57,037 nt of DNA from a bacterium. GTDB lineage: Bacteria; Planctomycetota; UBA11346. The position numbers and the translations under genes are program-made. A model generated the notes under the pieces. The model had not been told where the DNA came from. It saw nothing but the letters and a program-made list of their open reading frames with translations, and made no database searches. The DNA lies in contig JAIFND010000016.1 of assembly GCA_020047915.1 (NCBI GenBank), forward strand, positions 1-57,037. Direction: 5' to 3'. Numbering within the stretch: the stretch's first letter is position 1; each line of letters opens with the position of its first letter. This document shows positions 35,301-44,434 of the stretch, one piece after another.

Positions 35301-35903
35301 GGCGGCAACCAGGCCCCCTTCCCACCCGCCGCCGAGATCGCCCTGCTGATCGCGCGCCAGACCGAGATCCACGCCCTGACTGCCGCCGGCCGGCCAGCCG
35401 ATCTCGGGGCGATGCAGAGCGAACTCGCCAAGCTGGTCGGCCTGGTCGAAAGCGCGACCCGTCCGGGCAGCCGGCCGCAGGTCCTGGTCGCGCGCGCCCG
35501 GCGTTCGGCCGAGGGCGCCGCTGGCTTCCTCGCCGCGCGCGATCGCGGCGTCACCGCCCGCCACCACATGCTCGCCTCCGAGGAGGCCCTGCGCCAGGTG
35601 CTGGCCGAAGCCAAGGGCTCGGGTGGCGGTTCCGGCAGCAAGCCGCCGCCACCGCAGCCGAACGGCGCTCCGCCCAGCCCCTCGCCCGGCGGCGGTGCCG
35701 CCCCCGGAGCCGCCGCAGCCGGCGGCGCGGTGGCCGCCGAGACCCGCGTCGAAGCTGCGGTGCGCGCCGAGCAGGAACGCACCGCCCTGCTGCAACTGCC
35801 GCCCGAACGCCGCGAACAGTTGCGCCAGGCGCGCGAGCAGCGCCTGCCGGCCGGTGCCCTGCAACTCTTCGAGCGCTACCTCGAGAAGCTGGAGGAGCGA
35901 TGA
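32367..35903 (+). CDS. Large DUF4175-like membrane protein with long coiled coil
   Basis: An 1178-residue protein. It starts with two membrane helices (about 25-70), then HELAVFVERRTPALQGRLI, which matches the DUF4175 family start, followed by a third helix (about 130-155). Next come beta-rich segments (about 170-470) and a very long Ala/Glu/Arg-rich helical part, probably coiled coil (about 480-960). A Gly/Pro linker and a helical end (LFERYLEKLEER) close it. Homologues often stand near MoxR/BatA-type genes; here the partner is a cyclase-like repeat protein. The function is unknown, perhaps envelope scaffolding. ATG 32367 is three bases after the murQ stop. Confidence 0.65.
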   Translation: MAGMDPAVLLAPVRARLRRTVVLGGTARLAGVLIASAGAAVLADYLWFLPGWLRLAVLALIVGGAGLIAWRRLIRPLRTPLPDHELAVFVERRTPALQGRLITAVAGIPLDETASAACSAAMPAPAALVPARQLPRLLGLAGVALAAGLAIAVAAPWFWRDGLLRLALPLADHDWQRATAFTAHPERAVVAADEPAVIVVERTHGGSGAARIAWDDGQGNGGARQLPGTSGPWRQALTLPLGNWRVSVSGGDAHPTTTRVLVVERPRLIAAETRLTPPAYSHLPERDQASPAGQVLAGSTLALRLRLAAAPGRALAQVSATFAGKPLALRAAGDAWLGNLAIHEAGELVVEAVDGDSIAIRPAARFPIAVEPDRAPSVSLAGPRGDEAVGPRAKVQVAVEAGDDFGLARVGLTAAPAAPGAAASEPRSLHAEELDGRRSLTRRLVVDVATLTGPGGSITLVGKAEDANDITGPGVGVSSPLVLKVVAEDELRRELERQLGEARDRVHQARTALAPALADPAKLPTAARAAAQDATRAAELLARVERRWAENSLEAERIAPAAEARQAAGEEASAPLGKAAGGDQAAARAGDAALDKAERALDRMLSDSDLTRIVALLLERQKALAEETRPFVREHLTREPDEAGKTRQADLAARQKELSARAADAERRILSGPASLDPAKAVVRNETPAERMEQASGSIASADRRARTPEQQQSAIAALTRLLDALRGGDAAADLARRAGELAERQERLADAIAEGLDRESAQREQQRLREDTERLANDLQREPEAAKSAAAAAGAQQGAESALQQGERAAAARDAGTAAELLRQAQRALDPQQQEKEKQENEKSQPDVIALLRALFTDQARILADSLPVDKRMGEDEPDFAARRDLATIAQLQDDVLLRLREEGVKALDQAPIALVAVKRVEAAMDRVLTQLRTPALGARGLALERIALAELKRVIDIAASTQNSKGGEGDGGQGGGGGNQAPFPPAAEIALLIARQTEIHALTAAGRPADLGAMQSELAKLVGLVESATRPGSRPQVLVARARRSAEGAAGFLAARDRGVTARHHMLASEEALRQVLAEAKGSGGGSGSKPPPPQPNGAPPSPSPGGGAAPGAAAAGGAVAAETRVEAAVRAEQERTALLQLPPERREQLRQAREQRLPAGALQLFERYLEKLEER

Positions 35904-35921
35904 GCTGGGATTGCACCCAAA

Positions 35922-36065
35922 CGTTCGGCGTTCGGCGTTCGGCGTTCGGCGTTACACGCAAGCCCGCTCCGGACGCGGCTGCGCTCCCGAGTCGTCAACA
36001 ACATCGCAACGACGCGCTGAACTGGAATGGCGCTTTCTCCGAACGCCGAACGCCGAACGCCGAAC
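35922..36065. repeat. Heptad arrays, inverted pair H10 with 26-bp perfect arms
   Basis: Left array 35922-35951 (GTTCGGC units) and right array 36040-36065 (CGAACGC units) are inverted and pair perfectly over 26 bases, around an 88-bp spacer. The pair fills the gap between the DUF4175-like gene and the cyclase-like gene. The arms could form a very stable cruciform or RNA hairpin. Confidence 0.92.
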
Positions 36066-36078
36066 CTCAGGATCGAGG

Positions 36079-37077
36079 ATGAGAGCCATCCTCCTCGTCC
36101 TCGCCCTGCTCAGCCTGCTGCGCGCCGGCGACGCGCCGAACCAAGCCGCCCTCGACGCCTCCATCGACAAGGGCCTGGCCGCCCTGGCCAAACTGCAGGA
36201 CGCCGAAGGTGCGATCGGTGACGGAGCCGGCATCACCGCCCTGGCCGGCATGGCCTTCCTCTCTGGCGGCCACACCCCGGTGCGCGGCCTGTACGCCGCC
36301 AACTGCGCCAAGGCCCTGCGCTCGGTCATGTCGCGCCAGGACCGCGCCAGCGGCTACCTCGGCAACGACTACGGCAACATGTACGGGCATGGTTTCGCCA
36401 CCCTCTTCCTCGCCGAATGCTATGGCATGGAGCCGAGCGAGCCGCTGCGTCGTTCGCTTGAGGCGGCGATCGACCTGATCCATCGCAGTCAGAACGCCGA
36501 AGGCGGCTGGCGCTACCAACCGGTGCCGGTCGATGCCGACATCAGCGTGACCATCTGCCAGGTCATGGCGCTGCGCGCGGCGTGGAATGTCGGCGTCGGC
36601 GGCAAGGCCTCGGTCGAAGCCAGCGCCCGCGCCATCGCCTATGTGCGGCGCTGCGCCACCGGTGGCGGCGGCTTCAGTTACACCGCCTCAGGCGGCAGCT
36701 GGGGCACCGAGGGTCCGGAAGGCGTGCCGCGCGCCGCCGCTGGCGCCATGAGCCTGATCGGCGCCGGCGTCACCGCCGCTTCCGACCCGCATCTCGGCCC
36801 GGCCCTGCGCTTCATCCGCCGCCATGTCGGCGGCCACCTGCAGGGCACGCAGTACCTGTGGTACGGGCAGTACTACGCCGCCCAGGCGATGTTCCACAGC
36901 CCCGAGCGCGCCGACTGGACCGCCTACTGGAATCTGGCCGCGCCCGCCCTGATCGCCCGGCAGATGAATGACGGCAGCTGGCCCGCCCTGGAGGGCCCCG
37001 GCCCGGCCTACGGCACAGCGATGGCCCTGATCATCCTACAGATCCCGAACCAGTATCTGCCGATCTTCCAGCGGTAG
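36079..37077 (+). CDS. Secreted squalene-cyclase/prenyltransferase-like repeat protein
   Basis: A 332-residue protein with an N-terminal signal peptide (MRAILLVLALLSLLRAGDA). It is built of alpha/alpha-barrel repeats of the squalene-hopene cyclase/prenyltransferase type: SQNAEGGWRYQP, ATGGGGFSYTASGG, RQMNDGSWPALEG with QW-like motifs. The catalytic DxDD motif of true cyclases is not visible, so it is probably a structural or binding relative, common in planctomycetes. ATG 36079 has GAGG directly before it. Position after the DUF4175-like gene is typical and suggests joint work in the envelope. Confidence 0.75.
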   Translation: MRAILLVLALLSLLRAGDAPNQAALDASIDKGLAALAKLQDAEGAIGDGAGITALAGMAFLSGGHTPVRGLYAANCAKALRSVMSRQDRASGYLGNDYGNMYGHGFATLFLAECYGMEPSEPLRRSLEAAIDLIHRSQNAEGGWRYQPVPVDADISVTICQVMALRAAWNVGVGGKASVEASARAIAYVRRCATGGGGFSYTASGGSWGTEGPEGVPRAAAGAMSLIGAGVTAASDPHLGPALRFIRRHVGGHLQGTQYLWYGQYYAAQAMFHSPERADWTAYWNLAAPALIARQMNDGSWPALEGPGPAYGTAMALIILQIPNQYLPIFQR

Positions 37078-37080
37078 AGC

Positions 37081-37138
37081 GGGAACCGGTTATCGCTTGC
37101 TGGTTTCCGTGTCCGGTTAATGATTCGGTCCCTAAGCA
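37081..37138 (+). promoter_or_regulatory. Candidate MarR operator and promoter region
   Basis: Two direct copies of CCGGTTA (37086-37092 and 37113-37119), the first inside an AACCGGTT palindrome, lie before the marR-type gene. Such repeats fit autoregulation. No ribosome site is clear between them and ATG 37139. Confidence 0.35.
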
Positions 37139-37696
37139 ATGATCATCCTGCGTGATCTTCCGAACGATCAGGACCTGCGCGCCCTTGCCGGGCGCTATCC
37201 CGATCTTGATCCCGAGGCGACGGCGGCCTTCCTCGCCTTCATGCGCGCCGCGTGCGAGATCTTCCACGCCTCGGACGAGCACTTTGCGCGCTACGGCACC
37301 TCGTGCGGACGCTTCACCGTGCTGGCGCTGCTCAACCGCCAGCCCGACCTCGCACTGACCCCCAGCCAGATCGCCGGTTCATGCGGCGTGACCCGGGCCA
37401 CGATCACCGGACTGCTCGACGGCCTCGAGGCCGACGGTCTGATCAAACGCACGCGCAACGATGGCGACCGGCGCAGCCTACAGGTCAGTCTGACCACCGG
37501 GGGTCGGCGCTTCCTCGACGACATGCTGCCCGATCATTTCCGCCGCATGGCCAAGCTGATGGGCGAATTGGACGACGAGGAGAGGCAGGCCCTGCGCCGC
37601 ATCTCCGCCAAGATCGCCGCCGGCGTCACGCATATCACCGGCCCAGCCACCAAACCCAACCGCCGCAGTCCTGCACCGTCCCCGAGGAACCGATGA
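37139..37696 (+). CDS. MarR-family transcriptional regulator
   Basis: A 185-residue winged-helix regulator. The DNA-binding part is FTVLALLNRQP, SQIAGSCGVTRATITGLLDG, LEADGLIKRTRNDGDRRSLQ with the wing arginines, followed by a dimerisation helix near RRMAKLMGELDDEERQALRR. It is the first gene of a tripartite efflux operon and overlaps the next gene by ATGA, so it probably represses the operon and responds to an exported compound. Repeats in its upstream region are candidate binding sites. Confidence 0.88.
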   Translation: MIILRDLPNDQDLRALAGRYPDLDPEATAAFLAFMRAACEIFHASDEHFARYGTSCGRFTVLALLNRQPDLALTPSQIAGSCGVTRATITGLLDGLEADGLIKRTRNDGDRRSLQVSLTTGGRRFLDDMLPDHFRRMAKLMGELDDEERQALRRISAKIAAGVTHITGPATKPNRRSPAPSPRNR

Positions 37697-39051
37697 TCAT
37701 CTCCCGCCCCGTCGCCTCCCTCCTCATCGTTGCCGCGCTGTGCGCCGAGGAAGCCGTTCCGACACCAGCACCACTGCCAGCCGTCCCGGAAGCGGCGGCT
37801 GCGCCGGCTCCGCTCAACCAGGGGCTGACCATGGAACAGGCCATCGCCCTGGCCCTGGCGCGCAACGAGACGCCCGAGATCGCCCTGGCGCGCATCGAGA
37901 AGGCCGAGGCGACGATCACCCGCGCCACCGCCGCGCTGCGCCCGAGCGTGGTGCTGGGTGGTTCACTCTCCACCAACGACCAGGACCGCCTGCCCTATGG
38001 CGGCAGCGCCAACGAGACCACGGCGTGGAACGCCTCGGCCGAGATGGCGCTGCTGCGCGCCAGCGCCTGGTCGGGCCTGGCCGCCGCCAAGTACGCGCTG
38101 AAGGCGCAGCAGCTCGAATCGCTCGAACTGAAACGCGTGCTCGCCTACACGGTCGGCAACATCTTCCTCAATGTCCTGGCCGCCGAGCGCCAGGTCATCG
38201 CCGCGACCAACCGTCTGGAGGTATCGCGCGCCTCGGTCGCTGACGCCAAGGCCCGGCTGCAGGCCGGCCTGTCCACGCGCACCGATGTGACCCGCGCGGA
38301 GCTCGAGGAATCGACCGCCCTGCTCTCGGTCACACGCTCGCGCAACTTCGTCGTCTCCTCGCGCCTCGCCCTGGCCGACCTGATCGTCGCCCCGGTGGAC
38401 GGCGAGATCGCGGTGCCGGCCGAGATCGCGGTGCCCTCGCGCGAGGGCGATGTGCTCGCGCGCCTGTCCCTGGCCTACCGCGCCGATCTGCGCGCCCTGC
38501 AGTTCCGCGAGTCCGCCGCCGACCAGAATGTGCGCGCCGCCTATGGCCGCTGGGTGCCCGATATCACGGCCCGCGCCGAATACGGCCAGTTCGAGACCAA
38601 CGACCCTGCCCGCGCCGCCGCCGACAAGACCGCCGACATCACCCTGTCGCTGGTTGCCAGCTGGGCGCTCTACGACGGCGGCGATCGCAGCGGTGCGATC
38701 GATCAGGCGCAGGCCGACCGGCGCGAGATCGGCCTCTCGCGCACCCAGCAGTTGCGCGGCCTGCGCAAGGAACTGCTCACCGCCCTGGCCAACCTGGAAA
38801 CCGCCGAAGCGACGGTCGCCCAGGCCGAGGCGCGCGACCGTCTCGCCCGCGCCAACGCCGAGGAGGTGCGCGCCCGCTACAAGCAGGGCCTGGCCACCGC
38901 ACTCGAGGACGCCGACGCGATCAGCAGCCAATTCGAAGCCGAAAGCGGCCTGGTCGCCGCCCGCCTCGACCTGGCGCGCAGCAAGCTCAGCCTGCGCGAC
39001 CTCGCCGGCCTGTGGCCGCTGAGCGACCGCGAGCCGGTGGGCCAGCAGTGA
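37693..39051 (+). CDS. TolC-family outer-membrane efflux protein
   Basis: Outer-membrane channel of the RND system, 452 residues. It has a short signal region, then two OEP-type helical repeats: TMEQAIALALARNETPEIALARIE and later ALRPSVVLGGSLSTND, with the second half around EKAEATITR-like coiled coils and DITLSLVASWALYDGGDRSGAI. The C-terminal repeat holds ARYKQGLATALEDADAI. It overlaps the regulator (ATGA) and the adaptor gene (GTGA). There is no obvious lipobox. Confidence 0.85.
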   Translation: MIISRPVASLLIVAALCAEEAVPTPAPLPAVPEAAAAPAPLNQGLTMEQAIALALARNETPEIALARIEKAEATITRATAALRPSVVLGGSLSTNDQDRLPYGGSANETTAWNASAEMALLRASAWSGLAAAKYALKAQQLESLELKRVLAYTVGNIFLNVLAAERQVIAATNRLEVSRASVADAKARLQAGLSTRTDVTRAELEESTALLSVTRSRNFVVSSRLALADLIVAPVDGEIAVPAEIAVPSREGDVLARLSLAYRADLRALQFRESAADQNVRAAYGRWVPDITARAEYGQFETNDPARAAADKTADITLSLVASWALYDGGDRSGAIDQAQADRREIGLSRTQQLRGLRKELLTALANLETAEATVAQAEARDRLARANAEEVRARYKQGLATALEDADAISSQFEAESGLVAARLDLARSKLSLRDLAGLWPLSDREPVGQQ

Positions 39052-40142
39052 GGAAAGGGGCAGCCGTCCTCCTGGGGCTGGTCCTGGCAGGCTGCGGCGC
39101 CGATCCGGCCGCCAGCGCCGCACCGGCGAAGCGCTTTCCGGTCGAAGCGATCGCCGCCGTCGCCGAACCCGAGCTGCGCTCGGTCAGCGCCCCGGCCAGT
39201 CTGGCGCCGCGCGAGACCGTGCGCCTGACCGCACGCGTCTCCGGGGTCATCGACCGCATCCTGGTGCAGCAGGGCGACCGGGTCGCGGCCGGCCAGGTGG
39301 TCGCCGAGATCGACGCCGCACGCTACCGCCTGGCGGTCGACGGCGCGCTGGCGCAACTGGCCCGTGCCAGCGCGGCGCGCGATGACGCGCATGCGCAGCG
39401 CCGCCGGCGCGAGCAGGCCGCCAAGGAACAGCCCGGCCTGATCAGCGACGATGATCTGGCACGCGTACGCGCCCAAGCCGCCCAGGCCGAAGCCGACGTG
39501 GGCGCGGCCGAGGCCGCGCTGCGCCGCGCCGAACTCGACCTCGCCGAAGCCAGCGTGACCAGCCCGCTCGCCGGGGTGATCCAGGAACGCCTCGCCGAGA
39601 CCGGTCAGCCGGCCAGCCCGGGAACGGCCATCGCCACCCTGATCGACCGCAGCCGCGTGCTGCTGCATGCCCAGGTGCCGGTCGGCGAAGCCGCCATCCT
39701 GCGACCGGGCATGGCCGTGACCTTCCGCCTGGACGGCGAGGCGGCCGAGCGCGCCGCCGTGCTCACCCTGGTTGGCGAAGCCGCCGACCCGGCCAGCCGG
39801 CTGGTGCCGATCATGGCCCAGGTCGCCGACGCCGACGCCGCCGAGGTCCGTCCCGGCGCCTTCGCCGCGCTGCGCATCGACCTGCCGGCCGGTGCCGCAC
39901 GCATCCTGGTGCCCGACCTGGCGGTGCGGCCCAGTTCGCGCGGCTTCCTGCTCTATGTCGTCGAGGGCCAGGGCGAGACAGCGGTGGCGCGCGAACGCCG
40001 CGTCACCCTGGGTGGGCGTACCCGCGACGGCCGCATCGCCATCGCCGACGGCCTGGCGGTGGGCGAGCGCGTAGTGACGCGCGGCGCAGACGCCCTGCGC
40101 GACGGGGCGCCACTCGCCCTCGGGGCATCAGAGGCCCGATGA
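39048..40142 (+). CDS. RND efflux periplasmic adaptor, lipoprotein
   Basis: Membrane-fusion protein of 364 residues linking pump and channel. The signal ends in the lipobox LVLAGCGAD, so it should be lipid-anchored. A first lipoyl half is VSGVIDRILVQQGDRVAAGQ and VVAEIDAARY; a helical hairpin rich in Arg/Ala follows, then the second half, EASVTSPLAGVIQERLAETG. The C-terminal beta-barrel includes RVLLHAQVPVGEAAILRPG. GTG 39048 overlaps the TolC-like stop (GTGA), and its own stop overlaps the pump ATG. Confidence 0.88.
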   Translation: MRKGAAVLLGLVLAGCGADPAASAAPAKRFPVEAIAAVAEPELRSVSAPASLAPRETVRLTARVSGVIDRILVQQGDRVAAGQVVAEIDAARYRLAVDGALAQLARASAARDDAHAQRRRREQAAKEQPGLISDDDLARVRAQAAQAEADVGAAEAALRRAELDLAEASVTSPLAGVIQERLAETGQPASPGTAIATLIDRSRVLLHAQVPVGEAAILRPGMAVTFRLDGEAAERAAVLTLVGEAADPASRLVPIMAQVADADAAEVRPGAFAALRIDLPAGAARILVPDLAVRPSSRGFLLYVVEGQGETAVARERRVTLGGRTRDGRIAIADGLAVGERVVTRGADALRDGAPLALGASEAR

Positions 40143-43100
40143 GCTTCACCGACACCTGCATCCAGCGTCCGGTCCTCGCCTGGATGCTGATGCTGGCGAC
40201 CCTGATCTTCGGCGTCATCGGCTACGCCCGTATCGGCATCTCGCAGATGCCCGACGTGGACATCCCCTACGTCACCGTCCAGTTCCTGTGGACCGGTGCC
40301 GCACCGGAGATGATCGAACACGACGTCATCGAGCCGGTCGAGGAGGCGCTGGCGCAGATCGAGGGGCTGAAGTCGCTGACCTCGACCTCGCGCCAGGGCA
40401 GCGGCACGGTGCAGCTCGAACTGCGCGTCGGGCGCGACATCGACGCGGCGGTGCAGGATGTGCAGAACAAGCTCGGTCAGGTGCAGTTCCTGCTGCCCGC
40501 CGACGTCGAACCGCCAGTGGTGCAGAAGGCCAACTTCGAGGAGATGCCGATCCTGTGGATCTCGCTCTCCGGCCGAACTGGCCGATGCGGCGCGTTATCT
40601 GGTGCGCCCCAAGCTGCAGGCGGTGCCCGGCGTGGGCGAGATCCAATGGGGCGGCTACCTCGAACGCAGCGTGCGCATCTGGTTGGACCGCGCCCGCCTC
40701 GATGGCTATGGCCTGACCGCCAGCGAAGTCGTGGCGGCGATCCGCCGTAACCACCAGGAGCTGCCGGGAGGCCGCATCGAAAGCGGTGCGCGCGAGATGG
40801 ATGTGCGCATCCTCGGCGAGGCCCTGACCCTCGACGAATTGCGCGGCATGGTCGTCGGCGGGACGCCGGCCCGGCCGATCCGCCTCTCCGCCGTCGCCCT
40901 GGTCGAGGACGCGCCTTCGGGCGCAACTCCGGCCAGCCGGCCCAGGCCCTGGGGGTGAAGAAGCAGATCGGCGAGAACGCGGTATCTGTGGCCGATGCCG
41001 CCAAGCACACCATCGAAGCGATCCGCCCGACCCTGCCCAAGGGCATGGAGCTGTCGGTCAACTACGACGGCGCCTCGTACATCGCAGCCTCGGTGCGCGA
41101 GACCGAGTTCGAGTTCCTGCTTTCCGTCGCCCTGACCTCGTTGGTCTGCTGGCTGTTCCTGGGCAGCCTGCGTGCCGCCTTCAACATCATCCTCGCCATC
41201 CCGATGTCGGTCTTCGGCACGGTGGCGGTGTTGTACTTCTGCGGCTTCACCCTCAACACCTTCACCCTGCTCGCCCTCGCCCTGGCGATCGGCGTCGTGG
41301 TCGATGACGCGATCATGGTGCAGGAGAACATCAGCCGCCACGCCGAGACCGGGATGGCGGTACGCCGTGCTGCCTCGCTGGGCACGCGCGAGATCCGTTT
41401 CGCCGCCCTCGCCGCCACCGTGGCGGTCATCGCCATCTTCCTGCCGGTGGTGTTCATGCCCGGCATCATCGGCCAGTTCTTCCTGCAGTTCGGCGTCGCC
41501 CTATCGGTGGCGGTTGGCATTTCCTACCTCGAAGCCGTGACCCTGGCTCCGGCGCGCTGCGCCCAGTTCATGGTCCCCGGCCGTCCCGAGCGCGGCCGGC
41601 TGGGCACGGCGGTCGATGCCGCCTTCGCCCGCCTGGCGCGCGGCTACCGCCGTCTGCTGCCGTGGAGCCTGCGCCACCCGGTGAAGATGGTACTCGGCTC
41701 GTTGCTCATCTTTGCCGGCGCGATCGCGCTCATGGCCAGCCCGCTGCTGCGCAAAGAGGCGACCCCGCAGGTCGATGACGGCGTGCTGTTCGTACGCTAC
41801 GAGACGCAGGCCGGCGCCAGCCTGCACGAGATGGACGGCCTGATGCGCCGGGTCGAGGCATGGATGGCGGCGCGGCCGGAGATCCAGCGCTCGTACACCA
41901 TCGTCGGCGGCTTTGGTGGCACCGGCGTCAACACCGCGGTGCAGTTCGTCACCCTGACGCCGCCGCGCGGACGTATGGGCAAGTTCGCGTTCAAGGATGT
42001 CGTCACCGAGCAGCTCAATGCCATCCCCGGCCTCAAGGCGGTGGTGCAGGAGAACCCCGGGCCGGGCAGTCGCGGCTACACCGTCGAATACAGCCTGCGC
42101 GGCAACGAGTGGGACGGCCTGGTATCCGCCTCCGAGGCCCTGACCGCGCGCATGGCCGACAGCGGACTGTTCCGCGACATCGACACCGACTACCAGCTCG
42201 GCCGCCCCGAGCTTGCCGTGCGCCCCGACCGCGAGCGCTGCGCCGACCTCGGCGTGCCGGTGGCAGATGTCGCTGCTGCGGTCAACATCCTGGTCGGTGG
42301 CGTGAAGGTCGGGAAGTTCAGCCAGGGTTCGCGCCGCGTCGACATCCGCGCCCGCCTGCTCGACGCCGACCGCCTCACCCCGGACGACCTCGCCACCTAC
42401 CGCGTGCGCGCCGCCTCCGGGGCGCTGGTCCCGCTGTCCGAACTCGTGCGCAGCGAGGAGCGCGCCGTGCTGCAGCAGATCACGCGCAAGGATCACAACC
42501 GCGCCATCTCGGTGTTCGCCAACATGGTCCCAGGCAAGGGCCAGGGCGAGGGTCTGGCGTGGATGCAGGCGCAAACGACCCAGTTGCCGGGCGGGGTCGC
42601 GTTGGCCGAGGAGGGTGCCAGCGCCTACTTCCGCGAGGTGCTGGTCGGTTTCGCCACCGCCTTCGTGCTCGGCATCGTCTTCGCCTGGATGATCCTGGCG
42701 GCGCAGTTCAACTCGCTGATCCACCCATTCACCGTGCTGTCGATCCTGCCCCTGGCGATCGCCGGCGCCGCCTTCAGCCTCGCGATCGGCGGCTTCAGCC
42801 TGAACATCTTCAGCTTCATCGGCGTGCTGCTGCTGATGGGTCTGGTGAAGAAGAACTCGATCATCCTGGTCGATTACGCCGAACGTGGCCGCGCCGCCGG
42901 ACTAAGCGCCGGCTGGGCGATCCTGCGCGCCGGCTCGGTGCGCCTGCGTCCGATCCTGATGACCAGCTGCGCCACCGCCGCCGCCGCGGTACCGGTCTCC
43001 TTCGGCCTGGGCGCCGGCACGGAGCTGCGTCAGCCGATGGCGGTCGCGGTGCTCGGCGGCGTGATCCTGTCCACCGTGCTCTCGCTGTTCGTGGTGCCGG

Positions 43101-43144
43101 CCTGCTACGTCATCCTCGACCGGCTGCGGCGCCAGCGCACCTGA
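40139..43144 (+). pseudogene. RND efflux pump gene with two reading-frame breaks
   Basis: Inner-membrane proton-driven pump of the AcrB/MdtB type. Translation follows one frame from ATG 40139 to about 40570 (LWISLSG), continues in the next frame to about 40920 (AELADAARYLVRPKLQAVPG to VALVEDAPSG) and returns to the first frame (RNSGQPAQALGVKKQIG) to the stop at 43144. At both breaks the sequence lacks residues normally present (GDRP after LSG; a GFxDR-like segment after VED), so short out-of-frame deletions are likely. The rest is intact, with VVDDAIMVQENISRH and C-terminal GLVKKNSIILVDYAERG. The gene is either recently inactivated or affected by assembly error. Confidence 0.8.
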
Positions 43145-43207
43145 CGCCAGCCAGCCGACGACGCAGCCCGGACTCGACGGACGGACGGCTCGGCCCATGC
43201 TGGATGC

Positions 43208-44434
43208 ATGATCCGATCCACCGCCTGGACCCTGGCCGTGCTGTTCACCGCAGCCAGCGCCACCGCCCTCGACATCGATGCGCCCAAGCCCCCGGAATGG
43301 CTTGCCCTGACCCACCGCGCCGCCTGGCGCGACACCCCGCTACGCGAGGTGCTGACCGCCCTCGCCAGGATCTCCGAGCGGCCGTTGGCGGCCAGCGCGC
43401 AGGTCGAGGCGCTGGCCGGACAGCAGCGCGTCACCCTGCTGACGCAGCGCAAGGAATCCCTCGAAAGCCTGCTGAACGAACTTGAGCGCACCCAAGGCCT
43501 GGTATTCACCGCCGAACCGCTGCGCCTGCGCATCGAAAGCCTCGCCGATCGCGATGCCGTGCGCCGGCGGCCGGTCGATCTCGACCTGGCCGCGTACGGC
43601 ATCGGCATGAGTGTGGCTGAATTTCCAGGACAGCCTCTTGGCCCTCTTGCTGCTCATCCCTCTGAGATGAACGGCGACCTCATCGCCAGCACGGGCGCAG
43701 ACACTGGTCACAGCTCCAACCCCGCCGATGACGTGCTGCGTTGGCTGCAGGCCCTTGAACCAGGCTGCCAACTGCAACCTGAGGGCCGCACCCGCCTGCG
43801 CATCCTGGCCACCCCCGAGGAGGAGGCGCGACTGCGCACCGCCCTCGACGTCGCCCTGGCCGCCAGCGTGCGGCCGGTGGGCTGGCGACTGACCTTCGGA
43901 ACTGCAGCCGGCGAATCCGCGCTGCCCACCGGTATCGTCCCCACCGCCGAGGCCGCCACCCTGGCCGCGCGCCTGGCTGCCCCCAGCGTCATCGAACTCG
44001 CGTCCCTCGCTGGCCAACGCGTCGAAGGCGGCACGCGCGGCGAGCGCTCGGCCCTGACCGATCTCGAAGTCGTCTCCACGCGCCACGATCCGGTTGTCGA
44101 GGTGCTGGATTCCGGCCGTCACGCCGAGGTCCGCGCCCTGCGCGGCGCCGGCCTCAGCGTGCTGTCCTACCGCCTGTCCTGGGTCGAAGCCCCGGAGATC
44201 ACCGAACGCGTGGTGGCCGAATCCGCCCGCGTGCGTCCACCTGAGACGGATGCCGACGGCAAACTGGTGGCTCCGCAGCGCACCGGCGACGGCAGCCGCA
44301 TCGCCATGCAGGTCGATGCCCGCTGGCTGTGGACCCCCACCGGCGAGGCCGTCCTGCCACGCGGATCTGCGCTGGTACTGTGCGCCGAGCACCCCGCCGG
44401 CCGGGCCGTCATCATCGCTGAGGAACTGCCATGA
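43208..44434 (+). CDS. Secreted STN-domain protein of unknown function
   Basis: A 408-residue protein with a signal peptide (TLAVLFTAASATA). The N-terminal part (about 25-110) looks like an STN/secretin short domain: TPLREVLTALARISERPL, then RVTLLTQRKESLESLLNELE and LRLRIESL. The rest is a mostly beta, Ala/Arg-rich body without recognised motifs. It overlaps the next gene by ATGA and seems to form a pair with it. Such secretin-related proteins are frequent in planctomycetes, often near type II/IV pilus-like systems, but no pilus gene is here. Confidence 0.6.
   Translation: MIRSTAWTLAVLFTAASATALDIDAPKPPEWLALTHRAAWRDTPLREVLTALARISERPLAASAQVEALAGQQRVTLLTQRKESLESLLNELERTQGLVFTAEPLRLRIESLADRDAVRRRPVDLDLAAYGIGMSVAEFPGQPLGPLAAHPSEMNGDLIASTGADTGHSSNPADDVLRWLQALEPGCQLQPEGRTRLRILATPEEEARLRTALDVALAASVRPVGWRLTFGTAAGESALPTGIVPTAEAATLAARLAAPSVIELASLAGQRVEGGTRGERSALTDLEVVSTRHDPVVEVLDSGRHAEVRALRGAGLSVLSYRLSWVEAPEITERVVAESARVRPPETDADGKLVAPQRTGDGSRIAMQVDARWLWTPTGEAVLPRGSALVLCAEHPAGRAVIIAEELP

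Noticed and set aside
37078-37138. A tRNA-like fold before the marR gene
   Set aside because: The repeats do not form a cloverleaf; no anticodon arm or TTCRA loop is present.
40139-43144. Programmed frameshift in the RND gene
   Set aside because: There is no slippery heptamer at either break, conserved residues are missing at both, and RND pumps are not known to use recoding.
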